A stretch of DNA of 64,000 nt from Paramesorhizobium endophyticum (GTDB lineage Bacteria; Pseudomonadota; Alphaproteobacteria; Rhizobiales; Rhizobiaceae): contig NZ_BMHH01000021.1 of the NCBI RefSeq assembly GCF_014640615.1, forward strand, positions 1-64,000, written 5' to 3'. Of the stretch, positions 37,702-48,256 are shown one piece after another; positions within the stretch are counted from its first letter, which is position 1; each line of letters begins with the position of its first letter. The notes beneath the pieces were generated by a model that was given only the letters and a program-made list of their open reading frames with translations, was not told where the DNA came from and did not search any database. A program made the translations under genes and the position numbers.

Positions 37702-39033
37702 TTAGCGAACATCCGCAGCAAGCCGGACGGCCTCGGCGACTTCATCAGCCTGTTGTTCCTTCAATATGCTTGTGGCTACGCGGATGGCACTCGTGGGCCC
37801 GCTAGAGAATTTGGCGCCCGGAGCGACGGCTATGCGCCGGGCGGCAAGAGTCACCATGGCGTAGGGTTCGGAAGTTACCGGCACAAGGCAGCACAGGCCG
37901 GTGCCGCCGGAGATTCTCATGCCGCGTGTCGCCAGTGCTTCAGAGAAATCGCGCGCCCGCTTCCGGTAGATCTGCTTGGTCTGCTCCAGTTCCGCCTGTG
38001 TTTTTACATCTTTGAGCAGCCATGCGACGGCGGCTTGCAAAATACGGCTCGTCCACCCTGCGCTGAAACTGCGGTAACCTTGGATCTGCTCTACAAGGGA
38101 CCATGAGCCGGAAAGCACGGCAAGGCGCAAATCCGGCCCAAGCGTCTTCGAGTAGGACAGGATGTGAATGACGCGTTGGGGGAAGCGCGTCCCCAGCGTC
38201 TGCGGTCGCACCGGAGCGATATCGCCGACGCCGTCATCCTCGATGATAAGGGCGTCGCTGTTTTGCAGGACATCGCCCAAAGCCGCCATGCGGGCTGCGC
38301 TGACGCAATAGCTCGTCACGGAATGAGTGCGCGGCTGGAACAGGAAGGCTGAAGGCTTGCGCTGCAAGGCTGCCGACAGCGAATCCGGCAGGGGACCCTC
38401 CTGATCGCAGGCGACTGGAATGATCGGCACGCCCAGATCTTCCAGAATATCGAGAAGGCGCATGGCGGTCGGGTCTTCGATCGCCACCGGCGTGCCGGGA
38501 GGCAAAAGCGCATGCAGAATGGTATAGACGGCGTTGTAGCCGCCATTCGTCGCCAGAAAAGCTTCCGGCTCGTAAGGCCAGTTACGCCGCACAGCTTCCT
38601 CCAGTTCCGGCAGGATGCGGGTGCGGTCATAGCTGTTTAGATTTTGCGCCCTCGCACCATGAAGCAGCGCCTTGTCGAGCGAGGGAAGCAAAAGCGGATC
38701 GGGAATGGCCTTGGAGAGATCGAGAACGTCGGGCCCATAATTGCCGAAGCTCGCAAGCCGCTCCGGCTGCGCGGCGAAGCGGTCACCGCTGACCCAGGTT
38801 CCATTGCGGCCACGGCCGGTAATGATCTTCTGCTTCCTGAGTTCGCTCCACGCCTCCGACAGCGTCGCCGGGCTGACGCCGAGCGTATAGGCGAGATCAC
38901 GCACCGGCGGCAGCTTGGTGCCGACCGGCAGAAGCCCCTTGCGAATAATGTCCGCCGTGTCGCGGGCAATGCCGCGGGTCGTCCTGTCCTGCAGCTTCTG
39001 CGCGAACCATTCTGGCGTGAAATCCTGCAGCAT
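37702..39033 (-). CDS. MocR-type regulator (GntR wHTH plus aminotransferase domain)
   Basis: A 443-residue MocR/PdxR-class protein. An N-terminal winged helix (LAYTLGVSPATLSEAWSEL, residues 48-66) is fused to a fold-type I aminotransferase-like domain. HILSYSKTLGPDLRLA contains the lysine that would bind PLP. Such regulators sense amino compounds or PLP and control divergent transport or amino-acid genes. It is divergent from the 39134 gene, with a 9-bp inverted repeat in between. Confidence 0.9.
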   Translation of the reverse strand: MLQDFTPEWFAQKLQDRTTRGIARDTADIIRKGLLPVGTKLPPVRDLAYTLGVSPATLSEAWSELRKQKIITGRGRNGTWVSGDRFAAQPERLASFGNYGPDVLDLSKAIPDPLLLPSLDKALLHGARAQNLNSYDRTRILPELEEAVRRNWPYEPEAFLATNGGYNAVYTILHALLPPGTPVAIEDPTAMRLLDILEDLGVPIIPVACDQEGPLPDSLSAALQRKPSAFLFQPRTHSVTSYCVSAARMAALGDVLQNSDALIIEDDGVGDIAPVRPQTLGTRFPQRVIHILSYSKTLGPDLRLAVLSGSWSLVEQIQGYRSFSAGWTSRILQAAVAWLLKDVKTQAELEQTKQIYRKRARDFSEALATRGMRISGGTGLCCLVPVTSEPYAMVTLAARRIAVAPGAKFSSGPTSAIRVATSILKEQQADEVAEAVRLAADVR

Positions 39034-39050
39034 GTTTCCTGCTTTGTTTA

Positions 39051-39094
39051 ATGTTCAGTAACGTAATAGCGTTTGATCGGAAAAAACTGAACAT
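39051..39094. promoter_or_regulatory. Inverted repeat, likely MocR-type operator
   Basis: ATGTTCAGT (39051-39059) and ACTGAACAT (39086-39094) are perfect inverted copies 26 bases apart, within the 100-bp gap between the MocR gene and its divergent neighbour. Both copies are flanked by TTAA. MocR-class regulators bind paired sites in such divergent promoters. Confidence 0.6.
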
Positions 39095-39133
39095 TTAATA
39101 TTGTTCCCGTTGTGGAAATCCAAGGGAAATGAA

Positions 39134-40084
39134 ATGCCGATCACGCTGCGGCTCGCTGTGAGAGACTGGGATTATCTGACGCCGCTGGCGCTGGGCGATG
39201 TGCGCTCGCCAAAGCTCGACATCGTCCTCGACCGTGTCGGCACGCTTGTCTCGCATCCGGGGAAGGATGAGGCACATGATGCGGCGGAAATGTCCTTCAG
39301 CCGATACACATCCTTGCGTCTTGAGGGAGACGAAAGCATTGTTGGCATTCCGAACTTCATCATGCGCGGTTTCCGGCACCGCTGCGTGATCACGCGGGCC
39401 GATAGCCAGATCCGCAGTTTCGCCGATCTGGCGGGCAAGAAGATCGGCGTGACGGGGTGGCGTGACTCCGGCAACACATGGACGCGGGCGGCCTTGCGGC
39501 GCGAAGGCGTAGGCGTGGACGACGCATATTGGTATGCCGGGCGCTTGACCGAAACGCATCCCATTACTGACCGTCTCGACGGTTTCGGCCGTCCGGACCG
39601 CATCGAGGCCATGCCCGGCGAGCGTCCCATGATGGATATGCTGCGGGAAGGATTTCTCGATGCGGTGTTCACGCCCTTCATGCCGGACGGATATTTCGGC
39701 AAGGAGTCCGGCTTCCGGCAGGTGCTGGAGGATTTCCGTGAGGCGGAACTCTCCTATTTCAACGCCGTCGGCTATGTCCCGGGCATGCATCTCATCGGGA
39801 TCAAGCCGCATATCCTGAGAGATCATCCATGGGTGGCGGATGAGTTGAGCGCGCTCATCGATGAAAGCCAGCGCGTCTGGACCGCCAAGAGGCGCAAATA
39901 TTCCGATACGACGCCATGGATCATCGACGAACTGCTGAAAGTGGCGCGGGATATGCCGGACAATTGGAATGAAAGCGGGCTGCCGGCTAACGAAAAAATG
40001 ATCGATGATTTCGCGGAAGAACTCCATGTTCAGGGTATCTTGCCGCGCAAGCTGTCGATCAGGGAACTATTTCCGTTTCAATAA
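39134..40084 (+). CDS. 4,5-dihydroxyphthalate decarboxylase-like protein
   Basis: A 316-residue protein of the dihydroxyphthalate decarboxylase-like branch of the type 2 periplasmic-binding fold. Features include LRLAVRDWDYLTPLALGDV at the N-terminus, the shared AAEMSFSRYTSLR, and GKKIGVTGWRDSGNTWTRA. No signal peptide is present, which fits an enzyme more than a binding protein. ATG 39134 follows an AAGGGAAA ribosome binding site. It precedes an amino-acid ABC importer and an amidohydrolase, so it may decarboxylate or bind an aromatic acid freed from an amide (inference). Confidence 0.75.
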   Translation: MPITLRLAVRDWDYLTPLALGDVRSPKLDIVLDRVGTLVSHPGKDEAHDAAEMSFSRYTSLRLEGDESIVGIPNFIMRGFRHRCVITRADSQIRSFADLAGKKIGVTGWRDSGNTWTRAALRREGVGVDDAYWYAGRLTETHPITDRLDGFGRPDRIEAMPGERPMMDMLREGFLDAVFTPFMPDGYFGKESGFRQVLEDFREAELSYFNAVGYVPGMHLIGIKPHILRDHPWVADELSALIDESQRVWTAKRRKYSDTTPWIIDELLKVARDMPDNWNESGLPANEKMIDDFAEELHVQGILPRKLSIRELFPFQ

Positions 40085-40123
40085 CGAAACATCTGAGCGG
40101 AACATCACCATTGGGAGATCGAT

Positions 40124-41011
40124 ATGAAAAGTGCAGTTATAGCCGTTTTTCTGGGATGTTTTCTGGCGCAGCCAGCTTTTGCGGAGGATGTGAAAATCCC
40201 GCAGCAGAGCGTCAACGAGGCGCTCCGTGCTCGCCTGCCGGCGGATGTCATCAAGGCGGGCAACATGGTGGCCGTCAATAATGGCTCCTTCCCGCCTTAT
40301 GAAATCATCGATGGAACCAACATGTCGGGCGCAAGCGCCGATATGTCTGATGCGCTCGGCCAGCTTCTCGGCGTCAAGATCGAGCACGCGACGGTGGGCG
40401 GGCTGCCTGCGCTGCTGAGCGGCATCAACGCCAGGAGATATCAGTTCGGCTTCGGACCGGTCGGGGATTTTCCCTCTCGCCAGGAGGCCAATGATTTTGT
40501 CGACTGGGTGCGCGAATATGTGGTCTTTGCCGTGAAGAAGGGCAATCCGGAAGGCATCACCTCGCTCGATACGGCCTGCAGCAAGCGCATCGCCGTTATG
40601 GCGGGCGGCTCGGCGGAAAAGGTCATCAAGGAACAATCGGAAAAATGCACGGCGGCGGGCAAGGCGGCTATTCAGGTCCAGTCCTATACCGACCAGCCGA
40701 CCTCAATCCTCGCCGTTCGCTCGAACCGTGCCGATGCCTTCTTCTCTTCGCAAGCGCCGTTGACCTATTTCATCCAGCAGTCGAACGGCCAACTCGAACT
40801 GACGGGTGTCGGCCAGAAGAACGGCTTTGACGATCTCTATCAGGGCGCGGTGGTGCCGAAAGGATCGCCGCTCGGCGAAGTGCTGCGCGATGGCCTGCAA
40901 ATCCTGATCGACAACGGCACCTATGCCACGATCATGAAGAAGTGGGGCCTGGAAAACAACATGATCGACGCAGCCGGCATCAATCTCGCCGGTAAGGCAG
41001 CGGCAAAATGA
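40124..41011 (+). CDS. Polar amino-acid ABC transporter, periplasmic binding protein
   Basis: A 295-residue type 3 solute-binding protein. The signal peptide ends at PAFA, about residue 20. VNNGSFPPYEIIDG is the ligand-pocket start, and PTSILAVRSNRADAFFSSQAP is typical of the second lobe. Its TGA overlaps the permease ATG (ATGA). The substrate is probably an amino acid or acylated amino acid. Confidence 0.88.
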   Translation: MKSAVIAVFLGCFLAQPAFAEDVKIPQQSVNEALRARLPADVIKAGNMVAVNNGSFPPYEIIDGTNMSGASADMSDALGQLLGVKIEHATVGGLPALLSGINARRYQFGFGPVGDFPSRQEANDFVDWVREYVVFAVKKGNPEGITSLDTACSKRIAVMAGGSAEKVIKEQSEKCTAAGKAAIQVQSYTDQPTSILAVRSNRADAFFSSQAPLTYFIQQSNGQLELTGVGQKNGFDDLYQGAVVPKGSPLGEVLRDGLQILIDNGTYATIMKKWGLENNMIDAAGINLAGKAAAK

Positions 41012-41937
41012 GCGCGGTTCTCTCCCCGGCAGATGCTGGAGGCAGCGTCGATCCATATGACGTTGCCCGGGCGCACCGGCCCTTTCCCGCCGGGCGGCTC
41101 CTATTATGGCTCGTCGTTGGCGCGGTGGCGGTGAACTTCGCCTATATCGTCGCCAGAAATCCGAACTTCGGCTGGCCGGTGGTGGCGCAGTATTTCTTCG
41201 ACCCGACGGTGATGAAAGGGCTTTATGTCACGCTCGGCCTCACCGTCGTGGCGATGATCATCGGCATTGTGCTCGGCCTGCTTCTCGCCATAGCGCGCAT
41301 GTCCCAGGACCGGCTCGCCAGTTCCGCCGCGGGCTTGTTCATCTGGTTCTTCCGGGGCACACCGCTGCTGGTGCAACTCATCTTCTGGTACAATATGTCC
41401 ACCTTGTTCCCGAAGATTTCGATCGCCATCCCCTTCGGGCCGACGCTTGCGAGCTGGAACACCAATGATCTCATCACACCGGTGACGGCGGCGATCGTTG
41501 GGCTCGCCCTCAACGAGGCGGCCTATATGGCGGAGATCATCCGCGGCGGGCTGCTGTCGGTCGACAAGGGGCAGGCGGAAACCGCCGCGGCTTTCGGCAT
41601 GACCCGGGCGCGCGCCCTGCGCCGCATCATCATTCCGCAGGCGATGCGCTCCATCGTGCCGCCAACCGGCAACCAGCTCATCAGCATGATCAAGGCGACG
41701 TCGCTGGTCAGCGTCATTGCCATGGCGGACCTGCTTTACTCGGTGCAGTCCATCTACAACCGTACCTTCGAAGTCATGCCGATGCTGCTTGTCGCCGTCC
41801 TCTGGTACCTGCTGATCACATCGATCCTCAATGTGGGCCAGAGCGCCGTCGAGCGCTACTATAATCGTGGCGAGCGGGGCGATGCGGTCCGGCAAGACGA
41901 GCTTCCTGCAAAGACGCTCGCGCAGGAGAGTGTGTAA
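41008..41937 (+). CDS. Polar amino-acid ABC transporter permease
   Basis: A 309-residue permease with an N-terminal cytoplasmic tail. [16 protein letters not shown] and the EAA loop [20 protein letters not shown] identify it as HisM/GlnP type. As the only permease gene in this operon it probably works as a homodimer. TAATG overlap with the ATPase gene indicates coupling. Confidence 0.88.
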   Translation: MSAVLSPADAGGSVDPYDVARAHRPFPAGRLLLWLVVGAVAVNFAYIVARNPNFGWPVVAQYFFDPTVMKGLYVTLGLTVVAMIIGIVLGLLLAIARMSQDRLASSAAGLFIWFFRGTPLLVQLIFWYNMSTLFPKISIAIPFGPTLASWNTNDLITPVTAAIVGLALNEAAYMAEIIRGGLLSVDKGQAETAAAFGMTRARALRRIIIPQAMRSIVPPTGNQLISMIKATSLVSVIAMADLLYSVQSIYNRTFEVMPMLLVAVLWYLLITSILNVGQSAVERYYNRGERGDAVRQDELPAKTLAQESV

Positions 41938-42719
41938 TGAAAATTGCCACAAACTCAAAGCCACTCGTGCGGGCGAGCAATGTTCACAAGGCCTTTCACA
42001 GTCTGGAAGTGCTCAAGGGCATCGATCTCGAGGTGCATCCAGGCGAGGTGGTCGTCATTCTCGGGCCATCCGGTTCCGGAAAGTCCACCTTCCTGCGCTG
42101 CATCAACCGGTTGGAGACGATCGACAAGGGCTCGATCTTTGTCGATGACAAGCAGATCGGTTACAGGATGCGCGCTGATGGCCGGCTTGTCGCCTTGTCC
42201 AACAGGGCAATCGCGGCGCAGCGCAGCAAGATCGGCATGGTCTTTCAGCAGTTCAATCTCTATCCGCACATGACCGTGCTCCAGAATGTGATCGAGGCGC
42301 CGGTCGGGGTACATGGCCACAGCCGGACCGAAGCGATTGCGACGGCGAAGGACCTTCTGGCCAAGGTCGGTATGTCGCACAAGATCAATGCCTATCCGCG
42401 CCAACTCTCGGGCGGGCAGCAGCAGCGTGTCGCCATCGCACGGGCGCTGGCGATCCGGCCAAAGCTCATGCTCTTCGACGAGCCGACTTCCGCACTCGAC
42501 CCGGAACTCGTCGGCGAGGTGCTTTCAACCATGCGCAGTCTCGCCGAGCAGGGGCTGACGATGATCGTCGTCACGCACGAAATCGGCTTTGCGCGGGAGG
42601 CAGCGGACAGGGTCGTTTTCATGGATGGCGGCACGGTGATTGAGGAAGGCACGCCGCAACAGGTTCTCGAGAACCCCCAGCATTCGCGAACGCGAAGTTT
42701 CCTGAGCCGCTTCATCTGA
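41937..42719 (+). CDS. Polar amino-acid ABC transporter ATPase
   Basis: A 260-residue HisP/GlnQ-type ATPase. Walker [10 protein letters not shown], signature [15 protein letters not shown], Walker [15 protein letters not shown] and VVTHEIGFA are intact. It energises the preceding permease. Confidence 0.92.
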   Translation: MKIATNSKPLVRASNVHKAFHSLEVLKGIDLEVHPGEVVVILGPSGSGKSTFLRCINRLETIDKGSIFVDDKQIGYRMRADGRLVALSNRAIAAQRSKIGMVFQQFNLYPHMTVLQNVIEAPVGVHGHSRTEAIATAKDLLAKVGMSHKINAYPRQLSGGQQQRVAIARALAIRPKLMLFDEPTSALDPELVGEVLSTMRSLAEQGLTMIVVTHEIGFAREAADRVVFMDGGTVIEEGTPQQVLENPQHSRTRSFLSRFI

Positions 42720-42779
42720 GGCGTTCATAATCATTCCACATCCTGGAGGCCCGCGGCTCAACCCTGCGGGACGAGCATC

Positions 42780-43973
<1,194 letters not shown>

Positions 43974-43982
43974 TCACTTGGG

Positions 43983-43998
43983 CCGCCATCTTTGGCGG
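43983..43998. terminator. Small hairpin between convergent genes
   Basis: CCGCCA and TGGCGG form a six-base stem with a four-base loop just after the M20 gene stop. No clear T run follows, so terminator function is weakly supported. Confidence 0.25.
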
Positions 43999-44084
43999 TT
44001 CGTTGCAGGGGATGCAGGCAGGACTTGAAACGCGGTCGACCATGTTCGTCCACCTGCATCTTGGTCAAATTGCCTGTATCTCCG

Positions 44085-45221
44085 TCAATTTCCGGAATTC
44101 GTATTTTGCAGGAGATCCCGCAATCTTCTGCAAGCCCCGGCCAGGTCGTCCTGTTGGCGCAGGAGCGCGCCGCCAATGAGATACATGACATCGTCCCCAT
44201 AGGTGGACACTATTTCGGGAATTCGCTCGAAGGTCATGCCGCCGCCCGGCGTTGGCATGGCAGGCAGCAAGCCATCGAGTGGTTCCGAGCAGCCGGAGAC
44301 GATGGACAGGCACTCCTCGCGCGAAAAGCTGAAGCGCCCGCCGAAATTGGGGTAGACGACCGCGTCCACACCCATCAGTCTTTGCAGCGTGCCGAAGAAG
44401 AAGGCGTGGGAAAAGCCGGTCGTCGGCGTGATGACATTCGCGCCGCCGAAGGCGGGATGGGAGATGATCGGCAGATTGAAATCTGTCCGCGCCCGCAGCA
44501 TTCGCGCCGCCTCATAACCGGTAAGGGAAGGCGCGAGCATGACGCCGCCCGCGCCCTGTTCCTGCGCGGCAAAGGCACGCTCGAGGATCAGTTCCACCGG
44601 TCCCGTGACGTTGGGCACATAGAGGCTCTCGCCGCCCGTCTTCGCGTTCGCTTCTCCCACCGCGTCGGTGCAGGCTCTCAGCCGCTCCCGGAAAGGCGAT
44701 GTCTTCTGGTTGGCGAGGCCGTGGTCATCCTTGATGTAATTGACGCCGCCGAGCGCGAACCGGTGGGCAAGATCGGCAAGCGCGGCGACTGGAAGGCCAA
44801 CCGGCTTGATCGCCGACATGAGCAATGGCCCGTCCGGCATTCCGGTACGCTTGCGCAGGCCATCCGGGCCGAAACGCGGACCTTGACAGATCGCAAGGAT
44901 GCCCTCCGAGAGGGTCATGCTTTCCACCCGGCAATCGGGCCGGATCGATGAATTGCCGAAGATGATGTTGAGAAGCTGCGGAAAATCGTCACCGATATCG
45001 TCGTCGCTATAGGAGATGCGGGCGAAATAGCCGCCTCTTTGTCCTGACGCCTGTGCGACGTCCTCGACCCGTCCAAGAATTTCATCGCGCACATAGCCTT
45101 CCGGCACGATATCCGCCGGGATCTCCACGGTCTGCTCCAGTGCGATTTCCGCTGCTCTCGCCCGCGCTTCCGCCTCGTCTTTGCTACCTATCCAGTAAGT
45201 GACCGAAAACCGCGCCATCAA
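44085..45221 (-). CDS. RuBisCO-like protein (form IV)
   Basis: A 378-residue large-subunit-type RuBisCO homologue. IKPVGLP keeps the lysine equivalent to K175 (residue 139). GVNYIKDDHGLANQ holds the carbamylated-lysine position (K164, equal to K201) and D166 (D203), but histidine 167 replaces glutamate 204. H255 in SHPAFGG equals H294. Loop 6 (PNFGGRFSF, 291-299) has no lysine for K334, and TPGGGM replaces the phosphate-binding SGG. Carbon fixation is therefore excluded. RuBisCO-like proteins enolise or isomerise phosphorylated sugars. With MtnA and MtnK in the same operon, 5-methylthio- or 5-deoxyribulose-1-phosphate is the likely substrate (inference). The start overlaps the transketolase stop. 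Confidence 0.88.
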   Translation of the reverse strand: MMARFSVTYWIGSKDEAEARARAAEIALEQTVEIPADIVPEGYVRDEILGRVEDVAQASGQRGGYFARISYSDDDIGDDFPQLLNIIFGNSSIRPDCRVESMTLSEGILAICQGPRFGPDGLRKRTGMPDGPLLMSAIKPVGLPVAALADLAHRFALGGVNYIKDDHGLANQKTSPFRERLRACTDAVGEANAKTGGESLYVPNVTGPVELILERAFAAQEQGAGGVMLAPSLTGYEAARMLRARTDFNLPIISHPAFGGANVITPTTGFSHAFFFGTLQRLMGVDAVVYPNFGGRFSFSREECLSIVSGCSEPLDGLLPAMPTPGGGMTFERIPEIVSTYGDDVMYLIGGALLRQQDDLAGACRRLRDLLQNTNSGN

Positions 45222-46219
45222 AGGGCCTCCGCCTTCTGAGCTGAATGCACCGCGTCGAGCCGCACAGATTGCAGCTCCGTCTCATCGAATGCGATGTCGC
45301 ACCCGAGTAGTTGCCCTACGGCGCCGATCAATGCGCTGGCGTCAAGGCCGTATTTCTTCATGAGGTATGGCTTCGATGCACCGTGGGCGAAGGTATCCTG
45401 AAGCCCCAGACGACGCAGCCGGATGCCTATCCCTTCTTCCGCGAGGATCTCCGCGGTGAGCGAGCCCAAGCCGCCGATGATCGTATGGTTCTCCATCGTC
45501 ACCACGCCTTTCTTGCCTGTGAGGGCATGCAGCAGCCCCTCCCGGTCGAAAGGCTTCAAGGTCGATGCATGGAGATGATGCACGCTCACATCGCGGGATT
45601 TCAGGAACGCCGTCGCCCGCAACGCCTCTTCCGTGCAGATGCCGGAGGTCAGCACTAGAATGTCGTCTCCCTCGCTGAGCGTACGCAGCCGGTTGAACGC
45701 GAAGGGCGAGGAGAACAGCCTTGGCACCTCGCCTCTCAAAACCCGGACATAGACGGGTCCGTCGATGCTGTCGGCCACGTCAAGAACGGTTTCGACCTCC
45801 GTTGCGTCTCCGGTCTCGAGCACCGTCATGTTCGGGATCGCGCGCATGACCGCGATATCCTCGATGGCTTGATGGGTTATGCCGCCCGGCGTCGTGATGC
45901 CCGGCAGGAAACCCATGAGCCTTACCTTGCGGTTGGAATAGGCGATGGAGTTGATAAGCTGGTCATAAGGGCGGCGATAGAGGAACACCGCGAAGGTGTG
46001 AATGAACGGGCGGAAGCCCTGCATCGCGAGGCCACCGGCGAAGGACAGCATGTTCTGCTCCGCCATGCCGAGCGAGAGAAACTGCTCCGGATGCCTGTCG
46101 CGGAAGCCGTCCACCTCGCAGGACGAGGTCAGGTCCGCGGAAAGGCAAAGCACCTCGGGCCGCGCGGCGGCGAATGTTTCGAAAGCGCCCGCATAGGGCC
46201 GGTTGACGATTTCCACCAT
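45218..46219 (-). CDS. Transketolase-like, C-terminal subunit
   Basis: A 333-residue protein with the pyrimidine-binding and C-terminal domains of transketolase/DXS-type enzymes. SLGMAEQNMLSFAGGLAMQG contains the glutamate that activates thiamine diphosphate. It needs the N-terminal subunit encoded just upstream (stop and start 2 bases apart). ATG 46219 is chosen because the longer frame only overlaps that gene. The stop overlaps the RuBisCO-like protein start as ATGA, tying the two activities together. Confidence 0.9.
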   Translation of the reverse strand: MVEIVNRPYAGAFETFAAARPEVLCLSADLTSSCEVDGFRDRHPEQFLSLGMAEQNMLSFAGGLAMQGFRPFIHTFAVFLYRRPYDQLINSIAYSNRKVRLMGFLPGITTPGGITHQAIEDIAVMRAIPNMTVLETGDATEVETVLDVADSIDGPVYVRVLRGEVPRLFSSPFAFNRLRTLSEGDDILVLTSGICTEEALRATAFLKSRDVSVHHLHASTLKPFDREGLLHALTGKKGVVTMENHTIIGGLGSLTAEILAEEGIGIRLRRLGLQDTFAHGASKPYLMKKYGLDASALIGAVGQLLGCDIAFDETELQSVRLDAVHSAQKAEAL

Positions 46220-46221
46220 GA

Positions 46222-47157
46222 TCAGCCCCTTGCGATCTCTGCTTCGTTGAGCCCGAGTTCGGCGGCGATTGCCGCCTGCATCTCGTCGCGCTCCTGCCTT
46301 GTCTTGAACCGCACGTAATGCAGCCGCGGAAAGCGCCGCTTCAAGAAGGGCATGCCCTGATAGGGCGAAGTGTTGGCAAGGATGATGAGGGGCTTGCCGG
46401 TCTCGGCGCTGTCCGCCGCCTCGCACAACTGATGAAGATCGTGACCGTCGACCGTACGGCAGGTGGCGCCGAAGGCGGAAACGCGCGACGGCAGATCGCC
46501 GAGGTCGAGGACCGATGCCATCGCCCCGTCGCATTGCTGGCGGTTGACATCGACCACCACCCTGATGTTGTCGATGCCGTGATGGCTCATGGCGGCGAGG
46601 CATTCCCAGGTCTGTCCTTCCTGGAATTCGCCATCGGACATGTAGACCCAGACCTTGCCCGGCTCTCCTTTCCGCTTGCGTGCGAAGGCGATGCCCGAAG
46701 CCATGGAAAGCCCTTGCGCGAGCGATCCGGTGGTGACCTCCATGCCGGGGCTGTGTTCCGCACCGATCATCTCAACGGAGCTGCCGTCGCGGTTGAAATG
46801 ATCAAGTGCATGCTCGTCCATGCGCCCGGTTTCGATGAGGGCGGAATAGACGACAAGCGCATAGTGCGCGGGCGAGATAATCAAGCGGTCGAACTCTGGC
46901 GCGAAAGGCCCGTGATAGCCCGCGCCCGTGAAAGCTTGCGTGTTATGCGTGGAGGGCACGCCCGCAAAGGGCAGTGGAATCTTCGGCAAGGTCGGCTCGC
47001 CCAGATGCAGCGCCTCATTATAGAGGAATGCGAGGCTCTCTGCCGCCGAGCAGGCTTGGCTCAGATAGCCGCCATTGTGGCGCATGGTGTGGAGGAAGAC
47101 GCGCCTGCGGATGCCGGCGGCGATGTCTTCCGTTTTGCGATGATTGAGAATGGTCAT
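46222..47157 (-). CDS. Transketolase-like, N-terminal subunit
   Basis: A 311-residue thiamine-diphosphate-binding subunit. The cofactor motif runs from MSDGEFQEG (residues 173-181) to VDVNRQQCDG (202-211), and EVTTGSLAQGLSMASGIA is the usual substrate/cofactor loop. It begins 4 bases before mtnA ends in the leftward order, with almost no spacing. Split transketolases are known in bacteria and archaea, including some sugar-specific ones. Here a 1-substituted xylulose-5-phosphate is the likely donor (inference). Confidence 0.9.
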   Translation of the reverse strand: MTILNHRKTEDIAAGIRRRVFLHTMRHNGGYLSQACSAAESLAFLYNEALHLGEPTLPKIPLPFAGVPSTHNTQAFTGAGYHGPFAPEFDRLIISPAHYALVVYSALIETGRMDEHALDHFNRDGSSVEMIGAEHSPGMEVTTGSLAQGLSMASGIAFARKRKGEPGKVWVYMSDGEFQEGQTWECLAAMSHHGIDNIRVVVDVNRQQCDGAMASVLDLGDLPSRVSAFGATCRTVDGHDLHQLCEAADSAETGKPLIILANTSPYQGMPFLKRRFPRLHYVRFKTRQERDEMQAAIAAELGLNEAEIARG

Positions 47158-47161
47158 CGTA

Positions 47162-48256
47162 TCAATTCCGTTCCGGAAAGAGCGCTTGCAGGCCTTGCGG
47201 CGAGGCCTGCGCTATGCCGCGCTCGGTGATGAGGCCTGTGATGAGCCGCGCGGGGGTCACGTCGAAGGCAGGGTTCGCCGCCGGGCTGGTTTCGGGCGAA
47301 ATGCGCACCAGCGCGATTTTGCCTTGCGCATCACGCCCCTGGACGAAGCTCACCTCGTCGCCGCCGCGTTCCTCGATCGGAATTTCCCTGATGCCGTCAT
47401 GCACGGTCCAGTCGATGGTGGGAGAGGGCAGGGCGACATAGAAGGGTACGCCATTGTCCTTGGCGGCAAGCGCCTTCAAATAAGTACCGATCTTGTTGCA
47501 GACATCGCCATTGGCGGTCGTCCGGTCCGTGCCGACGATCACCATGTCCACCTGCCCGTGCTGCATAAGATGACCGCCGGCATTGTCGACGATAAGCGTA
47601 TGCGGTACGCCGTGGCCGTTGAGTTCCCACGCGGTCAACTGTGCGCCCTGATTGCGCGGGCGCGTTTCGTCCACATAGACGTGGACGGGAATGCCTTCTT
47701 CCGCTGCCAGATAGATAGGCGCGGTGGCCGTGCCGTAATCGACCGTCGCCAGCCAGCCGGCATTGCAGTGGGTGAGAATATTCACGGGCTCGCCCGGCTT
47801 TCTGGCCGCGGCAATCCTGCGGATGACCTCAAGCCCGTTGCGGCCGATGTTGCGGTTTAGTTCCACGTCTTCGTCAGCGATCCGGGCAGCCTTTTCATAG
47901 GCAGTTTCCGCGCGTCTTGCGGGTTGAAGAGGCCGCAGGAACTCACGCATTTCATCAAGCGCCCAGCGCAAATTGATCGCCGTCGGGCGCGTCTCGTGGA
48001 GATAATTCCATGCCTTGTCCAGCGCCTCGTCGCTTGGGTCCGCCCGCATTGCGATGGCCATGCCATAAGCGGCGGTGACGCCGATGAGTGGCGCGCCGCG
48101 CACCCACATGTCGCGGATGGCGATAGCCACTTCATCGACTGTCCCCAGCGTCACGATCCGAAATTCGTGCGGCAGCCAGCGCTGGTCGATGATATCGACC
48201 GACTGTCCGTCGCCGTTCAGCCAGATCGTGCGGTAATGGCGATTGCCGACTTTCAT
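47162..48256 (-). CDS. mtnA: S-methyl-5-thioribose-1-phosphate isomerase
   Basis: A 364-residue MtnA. Catalytic cysteine 164 is in [10 protein letters not shown] and aspartate 244 in [32 protein letters not shown] and [16 protein letters not shown] are further family blocks. It converts the aldose-1-phosphate made by MtnK into methylthioribulose-1-phosphate, and accepts 5-deoxyribose-1-phosphate in some organisms. It overlaps mtnK by four bases (ATGA). Confidence 0.95.
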   Translation of the reverse strand: MKVGNRHYRTIWLNGDGQSVDIIDQRWLPHEFRIVTLGTVDEVAIAIRDMWVRGAPLIGVTAAYGMAIAMRADPSDEALDKAWNYLHETRPTAINLRWALDEMREFLRPLQPARRAETAYEKAARIADEDVELNRNIGRNGLEVIRRIAAARKPGEPVNILTHCNAGWLATVDYGTATAPIYLAAEEGIPVHVYVDETRPRNQGAQLTAWELNGHGVPHTLIVDNAGGHLMQHGQVDMVIVGTDRTTANGDVCNKIGTYLKALAAKDNGVPFYVALPSPTIDWTVHDGIREIPIEERGGDEVSFVQGRDAQGKIALVRISPETSPAANPAFDVTPARLITGLITERGIAQASPQGLQALFPERN

